Of a stretch of 33,263 bases of DNA, positions 16,602 through 25,871 are shown one piece after another (position 1 is the stretch's first letter; every line of letters begins with the position of its first letter). Below the pieces are notes generated by a model. It saw only the letters and a program-made list of their open reading frames with translations. It was not told the DNA's origin and did not search any database. Origin of the DNA: Akkermansia muciniphila (GTDB lineage: Bacteria; Verrucomicrobiota; Verrucomicrobiia; Limisphaerales; UBA9464); NCBI GenBank assembly GCA_945900455.1, contig CAMDJH010000038.1, forward strand, positions 1 through 33,263. The letters run 5' to 3'. The translations under genes were made by a program, and so were the position numbers.

Positions 16602-16796
16602 ATGGCTCGACAAGTGCGAATTGGATACGCGGGTGCGGTTTGCCATGTCATGAAGCGTGGTAATCAAGGCCAGGCCATTTGCGCCGACAACAGGGACCGC
16701 AAGAGATGGCTGGAGACGTTGGGAATAGGACGGCCCACGACCTACAGCGGCGAGGCGAAGCGGGCGAATGGAAAAGAGGAAGCGCAATGGTTGTAG
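16602..16796 (+). pseudogene. REP-associated (RAYT/Y1) transposase remnant, N-terminal part
   Basis: The ORF opens [20 protein letters not shown], the hallmark N-terminus of RAYT transposases (MARPLRIEYPGAFYHVMNRG-like), including the YHV-type His region where the HUH motif normally sits; here it reads CHVMKRGN. After about 43 residues (ending WLETLGI) the similarity stops and the frame continues into unrelated sequence with a stop at 16796. It lacks the second His pair and catalytic Tyr, so it is inactive. The window's left edge carries the C-terminal part of another copy. Confidence 0.72.
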
Positions 16797-16880
16797 GACT
16801 GGGGCTTGCGGCGTTCGGACAAATTCAGCGGTGCGCGTCTTTTGCTCGTTTCGAAGGTCCGGGTGGAATAGTTTCTTATT

Positions 16881-18128
16881 GTGTTCGAGCTGCCGGAAAC
16901 TTTCAGCCGATTGGGCATTGCCCTTGGGTTGGGCTTGCTCGTCGGCTTGCAGCGCCAGCGCACGGATGCGCGTCTCGCGGGGTTCCGCACTTTCCCGCTC
17001 GTCACGGTGCTCGGCGCACTCTGCGGGTTGCTCGCGCAGAGCTTTGGCGGATGGATCGTGGCTGTGGCCTTCGGAGGGCTTGCCCTCGTCATCGTGGGCG
17101 GCAACCTGCCGCTCCTGCGGGCGGAGGAGGAACGGCCCGGCATCACGACGGAAGTCGCGATGCTCGTCATGTTTGCCGTGGGGGCCTACTTGATGGCCGG
17201 ATCGCCTGCGATTGCCACCGCTGTCGGCGGCGCCGTGGCTGTGCTGCTGCACCTCAAGCCCCAGATGCACTCGCTTGCGGCGAAAATCGGCGACCGTGAT
17301 TTCACCGCCATTATGCAGTTCGCGCTGATCTCGCTCGTTATTCTGCCGGTATTGCCAAACCACTACTACGGCCCATTCCTGGTGCTCAACCCATTCAAGA
17401 TTTGGCTGATGGTCGTACTCATTGTTGGCATCAGCCTGGGCGGTTACATCGCATACAAGTTCCTCGGTGCTCGCGCCGGTGCCTGGGCCAGCGGCCTGCT
17501 CGGCGGCCTCATCTCCAGCACGGCTACGACGGTGAGTCTCGCCCGCCGCAGCAAGCAGTCACCGCAGCCTCCGGGCTTGGCCGCGTTTGTGATTCTCGTC
17601 GCGTCGGCCATCGTTTTTGTGCGTCTGGGCGTTTTGATTGGTGCCACGGCTCCGCGATTCCTTCCGTCCGCGCTGGCCCCGATGTTCGTGATGTTCGCGC
17701 TGCTGGCGCTGCTCGGCTGGTGGAATTGGCGCGGAGCCGCCGTCGGCTCTTCCTCTATGGCGGAGCAGGTCAATCCGACCGAAGTGAAACCGGCTATCAT
17801 TTTTGGCCTGCTTTACGCCGGCGTGCTGCTGGCGGTTGCGGCCGCCAGGGAATACTTCGGCCAAAGCGGACTCTACGTGGTCGCCGTTCTGTCGGGACTC
17901 ACGGACATGGACGCTATTACGCTCTCCGTCACGCAACTGGTGAACGCGGCGCAGATTTCCACGGGCACCGGCTGGCGATTGATTCTGGTCGCAGCGATGG
18001 CGAACCTGGCGTTCAAGGCTGGCACCGTCGCCGTGCTTGGCGAACGGCGATTGTTCTGGCGCGTGGCCGTCAGCTTCGGAATCGCCGCGGGTGCTGGCGC
18101 AGCCTTACTGGGGTTCTGGCCCAACTGA
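16881..18128 (+). CDS. MgtC/SapB-DUF4010 family membrane protein
   Basis: The 415-residue protein is strongly hydrophobic with about a dozen predicted membrane segments. The start ETFSRLGIALGLGLLVGLQR and FRTFPLVTVLGALCG are typical of MgtC/SapB N-terminal domains (first ~140 residues), and the remainder (IGDRDFTAIMQFALISLVIL, then GGLISSTATTVSLARRS, and LSGLTDMDAITLSV) is the DUF4010 region. Members are implicated in Mg2+ or acid-related physiology, but the transport function is unproven. The start is GTG at 16881 with a weak purine-rich GGGTGGA upstream. It stands alone between a degraded region and the export operon, 94 bp before the adaptor gene. Confidence 0.88.
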   Translation: MFELPETFSRLGIALGLGLLVGLQRQRTDARLAGFRTFPLVTVLGALCGLLAQSFGGWIVAVAFGGLALVIVGGNLPLLRAEEERPGITTEVAMLVMFAVGAYLMAGSPAIATAVGGAVAVLLHLKPQMHSLAAKIGDRDFTAIMQFALISLVILPVLPNHYYGPFLVLNPFKIWLMVVLIVGISLGGYIAYKFLGARAGAWASGLLGGLISSTATTVSLARRSKQSPQPPGLAAFVILVASAIVFVRLGVLIGATAPRFLPSALAPMFVMFALLALLGWWNWRGAAVGSSSMAEQVNPTEVKPAIIFGLLYAGVLLAVAAAREYFGQSGLYVVAVLSGLTDMDAITLSVTQLVNAAQISTGTGWRLILVAAMANLAFKAGTVAVLGERRLFWRVAVSFGIAAGAGAALLGFWPN

Positions 18129-18222
18129 ATAACGGAACTGGCCTGACGCTCGATTGTGAGCTGGCGATGATACGCTTTCTTTGAAACAATCGTATCCCTT
18201 GAGTGTCTTGCACATCAGCATC

Positions 18223-19584
18223 ATGCCTTTTCGAGCTTATCTTCCGAGGCAGCGCTCCTTGCTTCCCTTATTCGGTGTCGCGGCGGTACTTCTTTTTGGT
18301 CCTGGATGCTGGAGGCAGAAGCCGACGGTCGTCCAGACCGAGAAGGTCGCCCGGCGCAATGTTACGGAAAAAGTCACCGCGACCGGCAAAGTACAGCCGT
18401 TCCTACAGGTGAAGATCAGTCCGGAGGTTGCGGGCGAGATTATTGATCTGCCGGTCAAGGAAGGGCAGCGTGTGCACAAGGGGGCCCTATTAGTCCGCAT
18501 CAAACGGGACTTTTACGAAGCCAGCCGAAACTCGGCCGAGGCAAACCGGAATTCCTCGCAGGCTAATCATCAATCGAGCCGGGCCAATCTTCTGACCGCC
18601 GAAGCGAATGTCCGCAAGGCGGAGGCGGAATTCCGTCGGAATGAGGAACTCTTCAAGCGCAAATTGTTGAGTGAATCGGTCTATGACGAGTACCGAACGG
18701 CCCTGGAAACCGCGCGGGCGCAGGTCGAGGTGGTTCAGGCGAATTCGACGGCGGCAGGCCATCAGGTGCAGGTGGCCTCCGCGGCCTTGAAAAAGGCCGA
18801 GGAGGATTTGCTCAAGACGACGATTCTATCCCCGATTGACGGCACGGTGTCGAAGTTGACCTCGGAGGTTGGGGAACGGGTGGTGGGAACCGGGATGATG
18901 GCAGGGACTGAGATCATGACCATTGCGGATCTCGACGAGATGGAGGCACGGGTGGAGGTGGGCGAGGTGGATGTGGTGAAGGTGGTCGTCGGACAGCAGG
19001 CGAGGCTTGAGGTGGATTCGTTTCGCAATCGGAAGTTTGCCGGGCTCGTGACCCAGATTGCGAATTCAGCGAAGACCCAAGGCATGGGCACGCAGCAGGA
19101 GGCAACCAAGTTCGAAGTCCGGATCCGGATCACCGAGAAGGAATTCTTCCGCCCGGGAATGAGCGTGACCGCGGATATCGAGACGAGTTATCGAACGAAT
19201 GTCCTGACGGTTCCCATCCAGAGTGTGACTACCCGGCTTCCGAAGGGGGCGGTCCGCCCCGACGCGAAGAAAGATGCGAAAAGCGCGCAGAAGGCCAAGG
19301 AGGAGAAAGATGCGGCGGATCAACTGGGGATTTCCGAAAAAAAGCGGCAGAAAGAGGGGGCGAAACCGATTGACGTCGTGTTTACAGTGGTCGATGGGAA
19401 GGCAACGATGTTGCCGGTCAAGCGGGGCATTAGTGACGACAACTACTACGAGATCACCGAAGGGGTCACCGAAGGGCAGGAGGTAGTCAGCGGCGGATTC
19501 AAAGCCATTGCCCGGGACCTTGACGAGGACAAGCCGGCCAAGGTTGACAACGAGAAGGACCGCACTTCAGTGGCTGTGAAGTGA
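18223..19584 (+). CDS. MacA/HlyD-like periplasmic adaptor (membrane fusion) protein
   Basis: The 453-residue protein links an inner-membrane ABC exporter with the outer envelope. It starts with a membrane/lipoprotein-like signal ([18 protein letters not shown]), so Cys may be lipidated though the lipobox is weak. A biotinyl-lipoyl-like half motif (VSPEVAGEI-like [18 protein letters not shown]) precedes an Ala/Asn/Glu-rich alpha-helical hairpin (about residues 95-185), then the second lipoyl half ([20 protein letters not shown]) and the beta-barrel. A lysine-rich linker ([19 protein letters not shown]) interrupts the membrane-proximal domain. The frame is open to TTG 18181, but ATG 18223 gives the better signal. 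It begins a four-gene export operon. Confidence 0.9.
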   Translation: MPFRAYLPRQRSLLPLFGVAAVLLFGPGCWRQKPTVVQTEKVARRNVTEKVTATGKVQPFLQVKISPEVAGEIIDLPVKEGQRVHKGALLVRIKRDFYEASRNSAEANRNSSQANHQSSRANLLTAEANVRKAEAEFRRNEELFKRKLLSESVYDEYRTALETARAQVEVVQANSTAAGHQVQVASAALKKAEEDLLKTTILSPIDGTVSKLTSEVGERVVGTGMMAGTEIMTIADLDEMEARVEVGEVDVVKVVVGQQARLEVDSFRNRKFAGLVTQIANSAKTQGMGTQQEATKFEVRIRITEKEFFRPGMSVTADIETSYRTNVLTVPIQSVTTRLPKGAVRPDAKKDAKSAQKAKEEKDAADQLGISEKKRQKEGAKPIDVVFTVVDGKATMLPVKRGISDDNYYEITEGVTEGQEVVSGGFKAIARDLDEDKPAKVDNEKDRTSVAVK

Positions 19585-19624
19585 GAGGACGGCCCGGTCC
19601 GACGCGCGGCAACCCCACAACTTC

Positions 19625-20362
19625 ATGTCTCTAATCCGCATCCGCAATCTCTGTCGACGATACGTGATGGGCTCGGAGGTGGTGCACGCGTTGCGGGGTG
19701 TATCGCTGGATATTGGCAAGGGCGAGTACGTCGCAATCATGGGGCCGAGCGGCTCGGGCAAATCGACGCTGATGAATCTCCTGGGCTGTCTCGACACGCC
19801 GTCAGAGGGAGAGTTCCTGTTGAACGACAAGAACGTGGCGACGCTGAATGACAATCAGTTGGCGGAGATTCGGAATCGAGAGATCGGATTCGTCTTCCAG
19901 AGCTTTAATCTGCTGCCGCGATCCGATGCCTTGCATAATGTCGAATTGCCGCTGATCTATTCCGGGGTGGCGAAGGGCGAGCGTCGGGAGATGGCGCGAT
20001 CGGCTCTGGCGCATGTCGGTCTCGAGAATCGCATGCACCATCGGCCCAATGAACTCTCGGGCGGACAACGCCAGCGCGTGGCCATCGCCCGCGCGTTGGT
20101 CAACAACCCCAGCATCGTCCTTGCGGATGAACCGACAGGGAATCTCGACTCACGGACGGGCGAGGAGATTCTGGCGTTGTTCGATCAGCTTTCGCGTAAG
20201 GGCAACACCATCATCGTGGTTACGCACGAGGAAGAGGTCGCTCTGCACGCCCGCCGGGTCATCCGGCTCCGGGACGGATTAATCGCGGTGGATGAACTCA
20301 ATATTCGTTACCGAACGGCCCCGACCGTGGGGGGCGGAATCTCGCCGCCACCGATCGCATGA
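19625..20362 (+). CDS. ABC transporter ATP-binding protein (MacB/LolD type)
   Basis: The 245-residue cytoplasmic ATPase has Walker [10 protein letters not shown] (40-48), the Q-loop region ([11 protein letters not shown]), the signature [15 protein letters not shown] (144-158), Walker [13 protein letters not shown] (164-175) and a His switch (VVTHEEE). It powers the two FtsX-type permeases that follow. Its last codon overlaps the start of the next gene by 4 bp (ATGA), indicating translational coupling. The adaptor gene ends 40 bp upstream. Confidence 0.96.
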   Translation: MSLIRIRNLCRRYVMGSEVVHALRGVSLDIGKGEYVAIMGPSGSGKSTLMNLLGCLDTPSEGEFLLNDKNVATLNDNQLAEIRNREIGFVFQSFNLLPRSDALHNVELPLIYSGVAKGERREMARSALAHVGLENRMHHRPNELSGGQRQRVAIARALVNNPSIVLADEPTGNLDSRTGEEILALFDQLSRKGNTIIVVTHEEEVALHARRVIRLRDGLIAVDELNIRYRTAPTVGGGISPPPIA

Positions 20363-21582
20363 TTACGACATCGGAGCTTCGGGAAACGTTTCTGATCGCG
20401 GTGGCGGCTCTTCGTGCCAATGTGTTGCGCTCGGGACTGACCACGCTCGGAGTCGTGATCGGAATCGTCACCGTTACGTTGATGGGCACGGCGATCAACG
20501 GACTCAACAACGCGTTTCAGAAGAGTATTGCCACGCTGGGATCCGACACGCTTTTCATCCAGAGGTTTGCCTGGTTTAGCAACGACGACTGGCGTGTGGT
20601 CCGAAACCGCCGGCCGATGACTATGCAGAATGCCCGCGACGTGGAGCGGATGGCTACGCTGGCGGCAGCAGTGAGTGTCGAGTCGAACTTCGGGGGAACG
20701 GTGACTTACGACAAAAAGAAGGCGCGCGGCGTGTGGATTATGGGCAACACGGATCGCAGTATTGATGTCCGGGGGCTTTCCATCGCCAAGGGGCGGTGGT
20801 TCAGTCCGGCGGAGATTAGTTCGGCGCGCAATGTCTGTGTGCTTGGCAATTATCTGGCAGAACGGTTTTTTCCCAATCAATCGCCTCTGGGACATCGGGT
20901 GAAAGTGAACGAGATCCAGTACGAGGTGGTGGGCGTCATCGATAAAATGGGCACATTTTTTACCGGGTTCAACATGGATAACCAGATTGTGATCCCGGTC
21001 ACACGATTTGAAGGCGACTTTCAGGAACGGCCCGATTACCAGATCATAGTTAAGGTGAAAGACGTGACCCGGCTTGACGATGCTGAGGAGGAACTCCGCG
21101 GCATTATGCGGAAGCTGCGTCGGATCGAGCCCGGCCTGCCGGACGATTTTGCGATCAACCGACAGGAGGCGTTTTTGAACTTCTTCCGCGCGGTTGGCGG
21201 CACGATTGCAGCCGTCGGGCTTTTCATCACGAGCTTATCGCTTTTCGTGGGAGGCATTGGGATTATGAACATCATGTTCGTCAGCGTCGCGGAGCGAACC
21301 AAGGAGATCGGCATTCGCAAAGCCATCGGTGCCAAGCGCCGCTCCATCCTCCTTCAATTCTTGGTGGAGGCCGCACTCATCACGCTTTTCGCCGGAATCC
21401 TCGGCATCCTCGTGGCGTGGCCGCTGACGTTGGTCATCAATCAGTTCATGGCGGCTCAGATGTCGTGGTGGTTGGTGGCGATTGCCTTGCTGGTCTCCGT
21501 GCTGACCGGCGTCATTGCCGGATTCATTCCCGCTTGGCGGGCATCGAACCTGGATCCGGTGGAGGCTCTGCGCGCGGAATAG
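20359..21582 (+). CDS. ABC transporter permease, MacB/FtsX type (1)
   Basis: The 407-residue protein shows the MacB plan: an N-terminal membrane helix ([20 protein letters not shown], about residues 29-48), a large periplasmic MacB_PCD domain, then FtsX-type helices. The region [29 protein letters not shown] and the final [15 protein letters not shown] are hallmarks. It lacks a fused ATPase domain, which is supplied by the preceding gene. The next gene encodes a second permease of the same type, so the transporter is probably a heterodimer of permeases. Confidence 0.94.
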   Translation: MITTSELRETFLIAVAALRANVLRSGLTTLGVVIGIVTVTLMGTAINGLNNAFQKSIATLGSDTLFIQRFAWFSNDDWRVVRNRRPMTMQNARDVERMATLAAAVSVESNFGGTVTYDKKKARGVWIMGNTDRSIDVRGLSIAKGRWFSPAEISSARNVCVLGNYLAERFFPNQSPLGHRVKVNEIQYEVVGVIDKMGTFFTGFNMDNQIVIPVTRFEGDFQERPDYQIIVKVKDVTRLDDAEEELRGIMRKLRRIEPGLPDDFAINRQEAFLNFFRAVGGTIAAVGLFITSLSLFVGGIGIMNIMFVSVAERTKEIGIRKAIGAKRRSILLQFLVEAALITLFAGILGILVAWPLTLVINQFMAAQMSWWLVAIALLVSVLTGVIAGFIPAWRASNLDPVEALRAE

Positions 21583-21605
21583 CCCGCGCGTCCCGCAATC
21601 GTCCC

Positions 21606-22856
21606 ATGAATCTGCCTCTCACAACCGAATTTCGAGAAAGCGTTGGGATGGCATTGCAAGCGGTCGGCGCGCACAAACTGCGCTCGGCCCTCACGCTGCT
21701 AGGAGTTCTGATTGGGGTGTTTTCCATCATTCTGGTGATGACCGCCCTGCGCGCATTGCAGTCGAATCTGGAGAAGCAGTTGGCTCAGCTGGGATCCCAC
21801 ACATTCCAGGTGCAGCGGTTCCCGGCGATTCAGGTGGATGGCGACTCCGAGACCGAGCAGGAATACTGGCGGCGTCGCCGGTTCTATCTCCCCGTGGCAC
21901 GGCAGTTGTCGGAACGGCTCAAACTCGCCCAGGCAGTCGGCGTCAGCGCCGATCTCGATGTGGGTGAGGCATCCTCCCGATTCACCAAGACGAATCCGGA
22001 TATCCCCCTTCAGGGATTGTCGTCGGAGGCGTTTGAAACTCGCAACCTTGCGGTCACCGAAGGCCGGGCGTTTTCGGAGAGTGACGTGGACAGTTCCCGT
22101 TTGCTCTGCGTGCTGGGGGCGGATTTGGCGAAGAAGTTGTTCCCCTTCGGCAGTCCCCTGGGCGAATCGGTCCGGTATCGGGGCATTGGATATAACGTCG
22201 TGGGAGTGCTCGAAGCCAAGGGTTCGATGTTTGGTCGCAGCATGGATTCGTTCATGGCGATTCCGATCTCCACCGCCCTGGACCGGTATGGGAGGGAGCG
22301 ATCGATTCAGATCCAGATTCAAGCGCGGGATCAGGCACACTTCGACGACACGGTGGAGGAGGCGCGGGCCGTCCTGCGGACATTGCGCAAAGTGCCGCCG
22401 GGTCAGAAGGACGACTTCGAAATTGTCTCGAACGATTCGATCATCAGTCAGTTTCGCTCTCTCACACTCGTGATTCGAACGGTTGCGGGTGTGATTGCAA
22501 GCATCGCCCTGCTGGCCGCGGGCATTGGAATCATGAACATCATGTTGGTCAGCGTGACGGAGCGAACGCGCGAGATCGGTATTCGGCGCGCGGTTGGGGC
22601 GAAGAAGCGGAACATTATGACCCAGTTTATTCTCGAAGCGATCGTGCTCTGCGAGATCGGCGGGATCGCGGGTGTGCTTCTCGGCGTCGCCGCTGGGAAC
22701 CTGGGGGCAATGGCGCTGAAGACTCCGCCGGTGATCCCTTGGGATTGGGCGCTGATCGGTCTAGCCGTCTGTTCACTCGTGGGGGTCGTCTTCGGCACCT
22801 ACCCCGCGTGGAAAGCGGCCAACCTGGATCCGATCGAATCCCTGCGATACGAGTAG
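21606..22856 (+). CDS. ABC transporter permease, MacB/FtsX type (2)
   Basis: The 416-residue protein repeats the same plan as the preceding permease: N-terminal membrane helix (LRSALTLLGVLIGVFSIILVM), periplasmic MacB_PCD domain, and FtsX part ([20 protein letters not shown], ending WKAANLDPIESLRYE). The two permeases are clearly paralogous but diverged, so not a recent duplication. I chose ATG 21606 because upstream in-frame sequence overlaps the previous gene. The gap to the previous gene is 23 bp. It ends the operon. Confidence 0.94.
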   Translation: MNLPLTTEFRESVGMALQAVGAHKLRSALTLLGVLIGVFSIILVMTALRALQSNLEKQLAQLGSHTFQVQRFPAIQVDGDSETEQEYWRRRRFYLPVARQLSERLKLAQAVGVSADLDVGEASSRFTKTNPDIPLQGLSSEAFETRNLAVTEGRAFSESDVDSSRLLCVLGADLAKKLFPFGSPLGESVRYRGIGYNVVGVLEAKGSMFGRSMDSFMAIPISTALDRYGRERSIQIQIQARDQAHFDDTVEEARAVLRTLRKVPPGQKDDFEIVSNDSIISQFRSLTLVIRTVAGVIASIALLAAGIGIMNIMLVSVTERTREIGIRRAVGAKKRNIMTQFILEAIVLCEIGGIAGVLLGVAAGNLGAMALKTPPVIPWDWALIGLAVCSLVGVVFGTYPAWKAANLDPIESLRYE

Positions 22857-22973
22857 TGGGTCACAAAATCCTGCTTTTCTGTTTGGCCGCCCCGGGTACC
22901 GTCGCGGCTCCTGGAATTCGAAGTTCGCATTACAGGTTCCGGTACGGGCAACGCATTAACATTTTCTCCGAGC

Positions 22974-24428
22974 ATGCAACCACAGGGCGATATCGCACTT
23001 ATTGGTCTGGCCGTGATGGGCCAGAATCTGATCCTCAACATGAACGATCACGGCTTCACGGTCGTGGCCTACAATCGGACGGTTTCCAAAGTGGATGATT
23101 TCCTCGCCAACGAGGCGAAAGGCACACGCGTTGTCGGTGCCCATTCCATTCCGGAGCTCGTCGCGGCGTTGAAGAAGCCCCGCCGAGTAATGTTGATGGT
23201 GAAGGCGGGCGCCCCGGTGGATGAATTTATCGATCAATTGCTGCCCCACTTGGAAGCGGGCGACATCGTGATTGACGGCGGTAATTCCCTGTTCACCGAC
23301 ACCAACCGCCGCGTGGCTTCGTTGGCGGCGCGAGGGATCCATTTTATCGGAACCGGGGTTTCGGGAGGCGAGGAAGGTGCCCGGCGGGGACCGAGTATCA
23401 TGCCGGGTGGAAGTTCCGCGGCGTGGCCTCATGTGAAGCCGATCTTTCAGGGAATCGCCGCCAAGGTCGAAGGCGGTGCCCCCTGCTGCGACTGGGTTGG
23501 AGAGGGAGGCGCAGGCCACTATGTGAAGATGATTCACAATGGAATCGAGTACGGGGACATGCAGTTGATCGGCGAGGCGTATCACTTGATGCGGGACGCG
23601 CTCGGGATGACAGCCGATGAAATGCACGCCGTCTTTTCCGCGTGGAACGAAGGGGAGCTCGACAGCTTCCTCGTCGAGATCACGCGGGACATTCTCAAGT
23701 TTAAGGACACCGACGGGCAGCCCTTGGTGGACAAAATTCTCGACACAGCAGGCCAGAAGGGGACCGGTAAATGGACCGTGGTGAATGCAGCGGAGTTGGC
23801 CCAACCGGTGACACTCATCGCCGAGGCGGTTTTTTCGCGCTGCGTCAGTGCGATGAAGGAGGAGCGGGTCAAGGCCGCCCGCAAGCTCAAGGGTCCGCGG
23901 CCGGCAATTCGTGGGGACCGTGCCAAGTTTGTCGAAGACATCCGATACGCTCTGTATGCGTCGAAGATCGTCAGTTATGCGCAAGGCTATATGCTGCTGC
24001 GGGCGGCGGCGGCCGAGTATCGATGGAATTTGAATTACGGCGGCATCGCGCTGATGTGGCGCGGCGGATGCATCATCCGGTCCCGCTTCCTGATTCGGAT
24101 CAAGGAGGCTTACGACGGAAATCCCAAGCTCGCGAACCTGTTGCTCGACGATTATTTCCGGGGCGAGATTAAGAAATGCCAAAAGGGATGGCGGAATGTG
24201 GTCTCGATGGCCGCGAAAAAAGGGATTCCGGTTCCTGCGTTCAGCACCGCCCTCAGCTTTTTCGACGGGTATCGCACCGCCCGGCTTCCGGCGAATCTGC
24301 TCCAGGCGCAGCGGGACTATTTCGGTGCTCATACTTACGAACGGATCGACCAACCCCGCGGCCAGTTTTTCCACACCAACTGGACGGGCCACGGAGGGCG
24401 AGTGTCGAGTTCTACGTACAATGCTTGA
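22974..24428 (+). CDS. gnd: 6-phosphogluconate dehydrogenase, decarboxylating
   Basis: This 484-residue cytoplasmic enzyme oxidises and decarboxylates 6-phosphogluconate to ribulose 5-phosphate with NADP+ in the oxidative pentose phosphate pathway. The Rossmann start is GLAVMGQNLILNM (11-23) with NRT (34-36) where NADP contacts are expected. The substrate-binding motif GVSGGEEGARRGPSIMPGG lies at 128-146, and the catalytic K185 with N189 and E192 in HYVKMIHNGIEYGDMQLIG. Length matches the long bacterial form. A long reverse-strand ORF across this gene (22956-24506) is an artefact of codon bias. Confidence 0.97.
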   Translation: MQPQGDIALIGLAVMGQNLILNMNDHGFTVVAYNRTVSKVDDFLANEAKGTRVVGAHSIPELVAALKKPRRVMLMVKAGAPVDEFIDQLLPHLEAGDIVIDGGNSLFTDTNRRVASLAARGIHFIGTGVSGGEEGARRGPSIMPGGSSAAWPHVKPIFQGIAAKVEGGAPCCDWVGEGGAGHYVKMIHNGIEYGDMQLIGEAYHLMRDALGMTADEMHAVFSAWNEGELDSFLVEITRDILKFKDTDGQPLVDKILDTAGQKGTGKWTVVNAAELAQPVTLIAEAVFSRCVSAMKEERVKAARKLKGPRPAIRGDRAKFVEDIRYALYASKIVSYAQGYMLLRAAAAEYRWNLNYGGIALMWRGGCIIRSRFLIRIKEAYDGNPKLANLLLDDYFRGEIKKCQKGWRNVVSMAAKKGIPVPAFSTALSFFDGYRTARLPANLLQAQRDYFGAHTYERIDQPRGQFFHTNWTGHGGRVSSSTYNA

Positions 24429-24487
24429 GGGAAGGAGAGCGGGCACTCGGCACTCGCTGACGGGCGCATCCCGAAGTTGTTGGTAGA

Positions 24488-24592
24488 GGTTGTCGCGCTG
24501 CGACAACCCCGCCCGCGTCCAGCGGGCGGACAGGGCCGCAGCGCGGTTCGTGCCGCGCCTGAACGGCGCGGGGACGCCGCAGCGCGGCGTCC
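24488..24592. repeat. Cluster of four palindromes (REP/BIME-like element)
   Basis: Four hairpins follow each other in the spacer after gnd. Hairpin 1 (24488-24508) has a 9-bp stem and a 3-nt loop gct. Hairpin 2 (24509-24529) has an 8-bp stem and a 5-nt loop. Hairpin 3 (24541-24558) has a 6-bp stem. Hairpin 4 (24572-24592) has a 9-bp stem and a 3-nt loop agc, the complement of the first loop. This is the appearance of extragenic palindromes of the kind RAYT transposases act on. It may also act as a transcription barrier after gnd. Confidence 0.75.
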
Positions 24593-24672
24593 GCTACCGT
24601 CTCCAAAAAGTTCAGGATGCCCCCTTTGCATCAGTACTTGTAATTCGCATCAGATGTGTCACTGTGTCTCTG

Positions 24673-24915
24673 ATGAGAACTACCTTGGATATCGACCGTG
24701 ACGTCCTCGAAGCGGCAAAAGAGATGGCCAGTCGCACGAAACGATCTGCCGGGCAGATCCTTTCTGAACTCGCCCGGAAGGCACTGGTCTTCAACGGGTC
24801 ATCGCGTGACTCTCCGCCCACCGTCCTCAACGGTTTCGAAATTCTTCCCGCGATTGGCCGAGTCGTCACACCGGAATTGGTTCGGAAGCTCATGGAAGAA
24901 TCCGAACAGCCATGA
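24673..24915 (+). CDS. Antitoxin of a VapBC-like module (ribbon-helix-helix)
   Basis: The 80-residue protein begins MRTTLDIDRDVLEAAKEMA, a ribbon-helix-helix DNA-binding start with a beta-strand followed by two helices (SAGQILSELARKAL). It is expected to bind its own promoter and neutralise the downstream toxin. ATG 24673 was chosen because the strand begins there; the frame is open further upstream only through the hairpin cluster. The stop overlaps the toxin start by 4 bp (ATGA). Confidence 0.85.
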   Translation: MRTTLDIDRDVLEAAKEMASRTKRSAGQILSELARKALVFNGSSRDSPPTVLNGFEILPAIGRVVTPELVRKLMEESEQP

Positions 24916-25340
24916 TCGCCCTGCTGGATGCGAACATGCTGATTGCCCTCTTTGATGCGGCTCACCTCCAACACCAGCGTGCGCATCAGTGGCTTGCTCA
25001 AAACCGTGCACACGGTTGGGCGACCTGCCCGCTAACGCAGAACGCCTGCATCCGCATCATCTCCCAATCGGTCTACCCCGGCAGACTCGCCGTAGCCGAC
25101 ATCGCTCGCCGTCTCCGCCAGGCAATCGACGCCCCCGATCATCGCTCCTGGCGTGACACGATCAGCATTTGCGATTCGACCCTTTTCGATCACAGCAAGA
25201 TGCTCACGCCAAAGCATCTCACGGACATTTACCTGCTCGGACTCGCAGTCGCGAACCGAGGCCGCCTCGTCACCTTCGACCGCCACATCCCCACCCTCGC
25301 TGTCGTCGGCGTGACGCCGAGTCACCTGGAAGCCTTATAG
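24912..25340 (+). CDS. PIN-domain toxin of a VapBC-like module
   Basis: The 142-residue protein is a PIN-fold ribonuclease-type toxin. The first acidic residue is D6 in IALLDANMLIALF. The conserved second position, which is Glu in many PIN proteins, reads Q43 in CPLTQNACIRI; some PIN subfamilies carry Gln here, so this is not proof of inactivity. The later acidic residues are in HLTDIYLLGLAVA and VTFDRHI. It overlaps the antitoxin gene by 4 bp. Type II modules of this kind usually cleave RNA; the target is unknown. Confidence 0.85.
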   Translation: MIALLDANMLIALFDAAHLQHQRAHQWLAQNRAHGWATCPLTQNACIRIISQSVYPGRLAVADIARRLRQAIDAPDHRSWRDTISICDSTLFDHSKMLTPKHLTDIYLLGLAVANRGRLVTFDRHIPTLAVVGVTPSHLEAL

Positions 25341-25455
25341 AATCCGCCCTATGGAATGGTTGATGGCCCCGATGAATCGGACTGGGACTCCTTGCGCGTA
25401 GACACGCATCTTGACGACAACCCTGAGTGATGGCATGCGTAATGGTACGGCAACC

Positions 25456-25707
25456 ATGATCCATCGCAGTACCTTCGCCTTGGACGACACGACGTCCAAA
25501 CGCATCCGGAGTCTCGCCGCTCTCTGGCAAGTTTCCCAAGCAGAAGTCATCCGCCGCGCCGTAGCCCGCGCTGAGACTCTTGCTCCAAAGCCGGATCCCG
25601 TGGCCATGCTGCAGCAGTTGCACAGTTCCGGCGCCGGACTTGCCGCCGCTTCCGCCAACGCCTATCTCGTCGAAGTCCGCAAAGACCGCCAGCGCTGGAG
25701 AAGCTAA
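25456..25707 (+). CDS. Antitoxin-like ribbon-helix-helix protein (second module)
   Basis: The 83-residue product has an N-terminal strand RSTFALDDTTSKRI followed by a helix-rich segment WQVSQAEVIRRAVARAE, the CopG/MetJ-like ribbon-helix-helix plan. Its TAA stop shares an A with the ATG of the next ORF (taATG), as in coupled antitoxin-toxin pairs. The in-frame ATG at 25411 gives 15 extra residues without visible support. The partner toxin is broken, so this may be an orphan. From 25341 to 25455 I see nothing. Confidence 0.75.
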   Translation: MIHRSTFALDDTTSKRIRSLAALWQVSQAEVIRRAVARAETLAPKPDPVAMLQQLHSSGAGLAAASANAYLVEVRKDRQRWRS

Positions 25708-25865
25708 TGATCTGTCTGGATACCAATTACCTGATTCTCGGGCTCGTCCCAGCCAGTGGGGAAAGTAAGGAGTTGAGCTCATGGGCACAAGCCGGCGAAC
25801 CCCTCATCACGCCCATGCCCGCTTGGTACGAGTTCCTCTGCAGACCGGTGACTTCCGCTCAGATC
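25707..25865 (+). pseudogene. Truncated PIN-domain toxin (N-terminal ~52 residues)
   Basis: The frame starts MICLDTNYLILGLVP and continues to MPAWYEFLCRPV. This gives the PIN start with D5 and E42 in the expected places, but only about 52 of some 130 residues exist. After this the same frame leads, without a stop, into the signal peptide and body of the DUF1549 protein. The C-terminal acidic residues of the PIN active site are therefore missing. The exact border could be a few codons further right, near MRAFL. It implies that the DUF1549/1553-DUF1501 operon arrived into, or fused with, a VapBC-like module. Confidence 0.7.
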
Positions 25866-25871
25866 TGCACG

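Noticed and set aside
16521-17363. A 280-codon reverse frame overlapping the MgtC/DUF4010 gene.
   Set aside because: Charged, low-complexity translation without a domain; the forward gene has clear membrane segments and motifs.
22956-24506. A 516-codon open frame antisense to gnd.
   Set aside because: It lies over a strongly supported gene, has no recognisable domain and is explained by GC-rich third positions keeping the opposite frame open.
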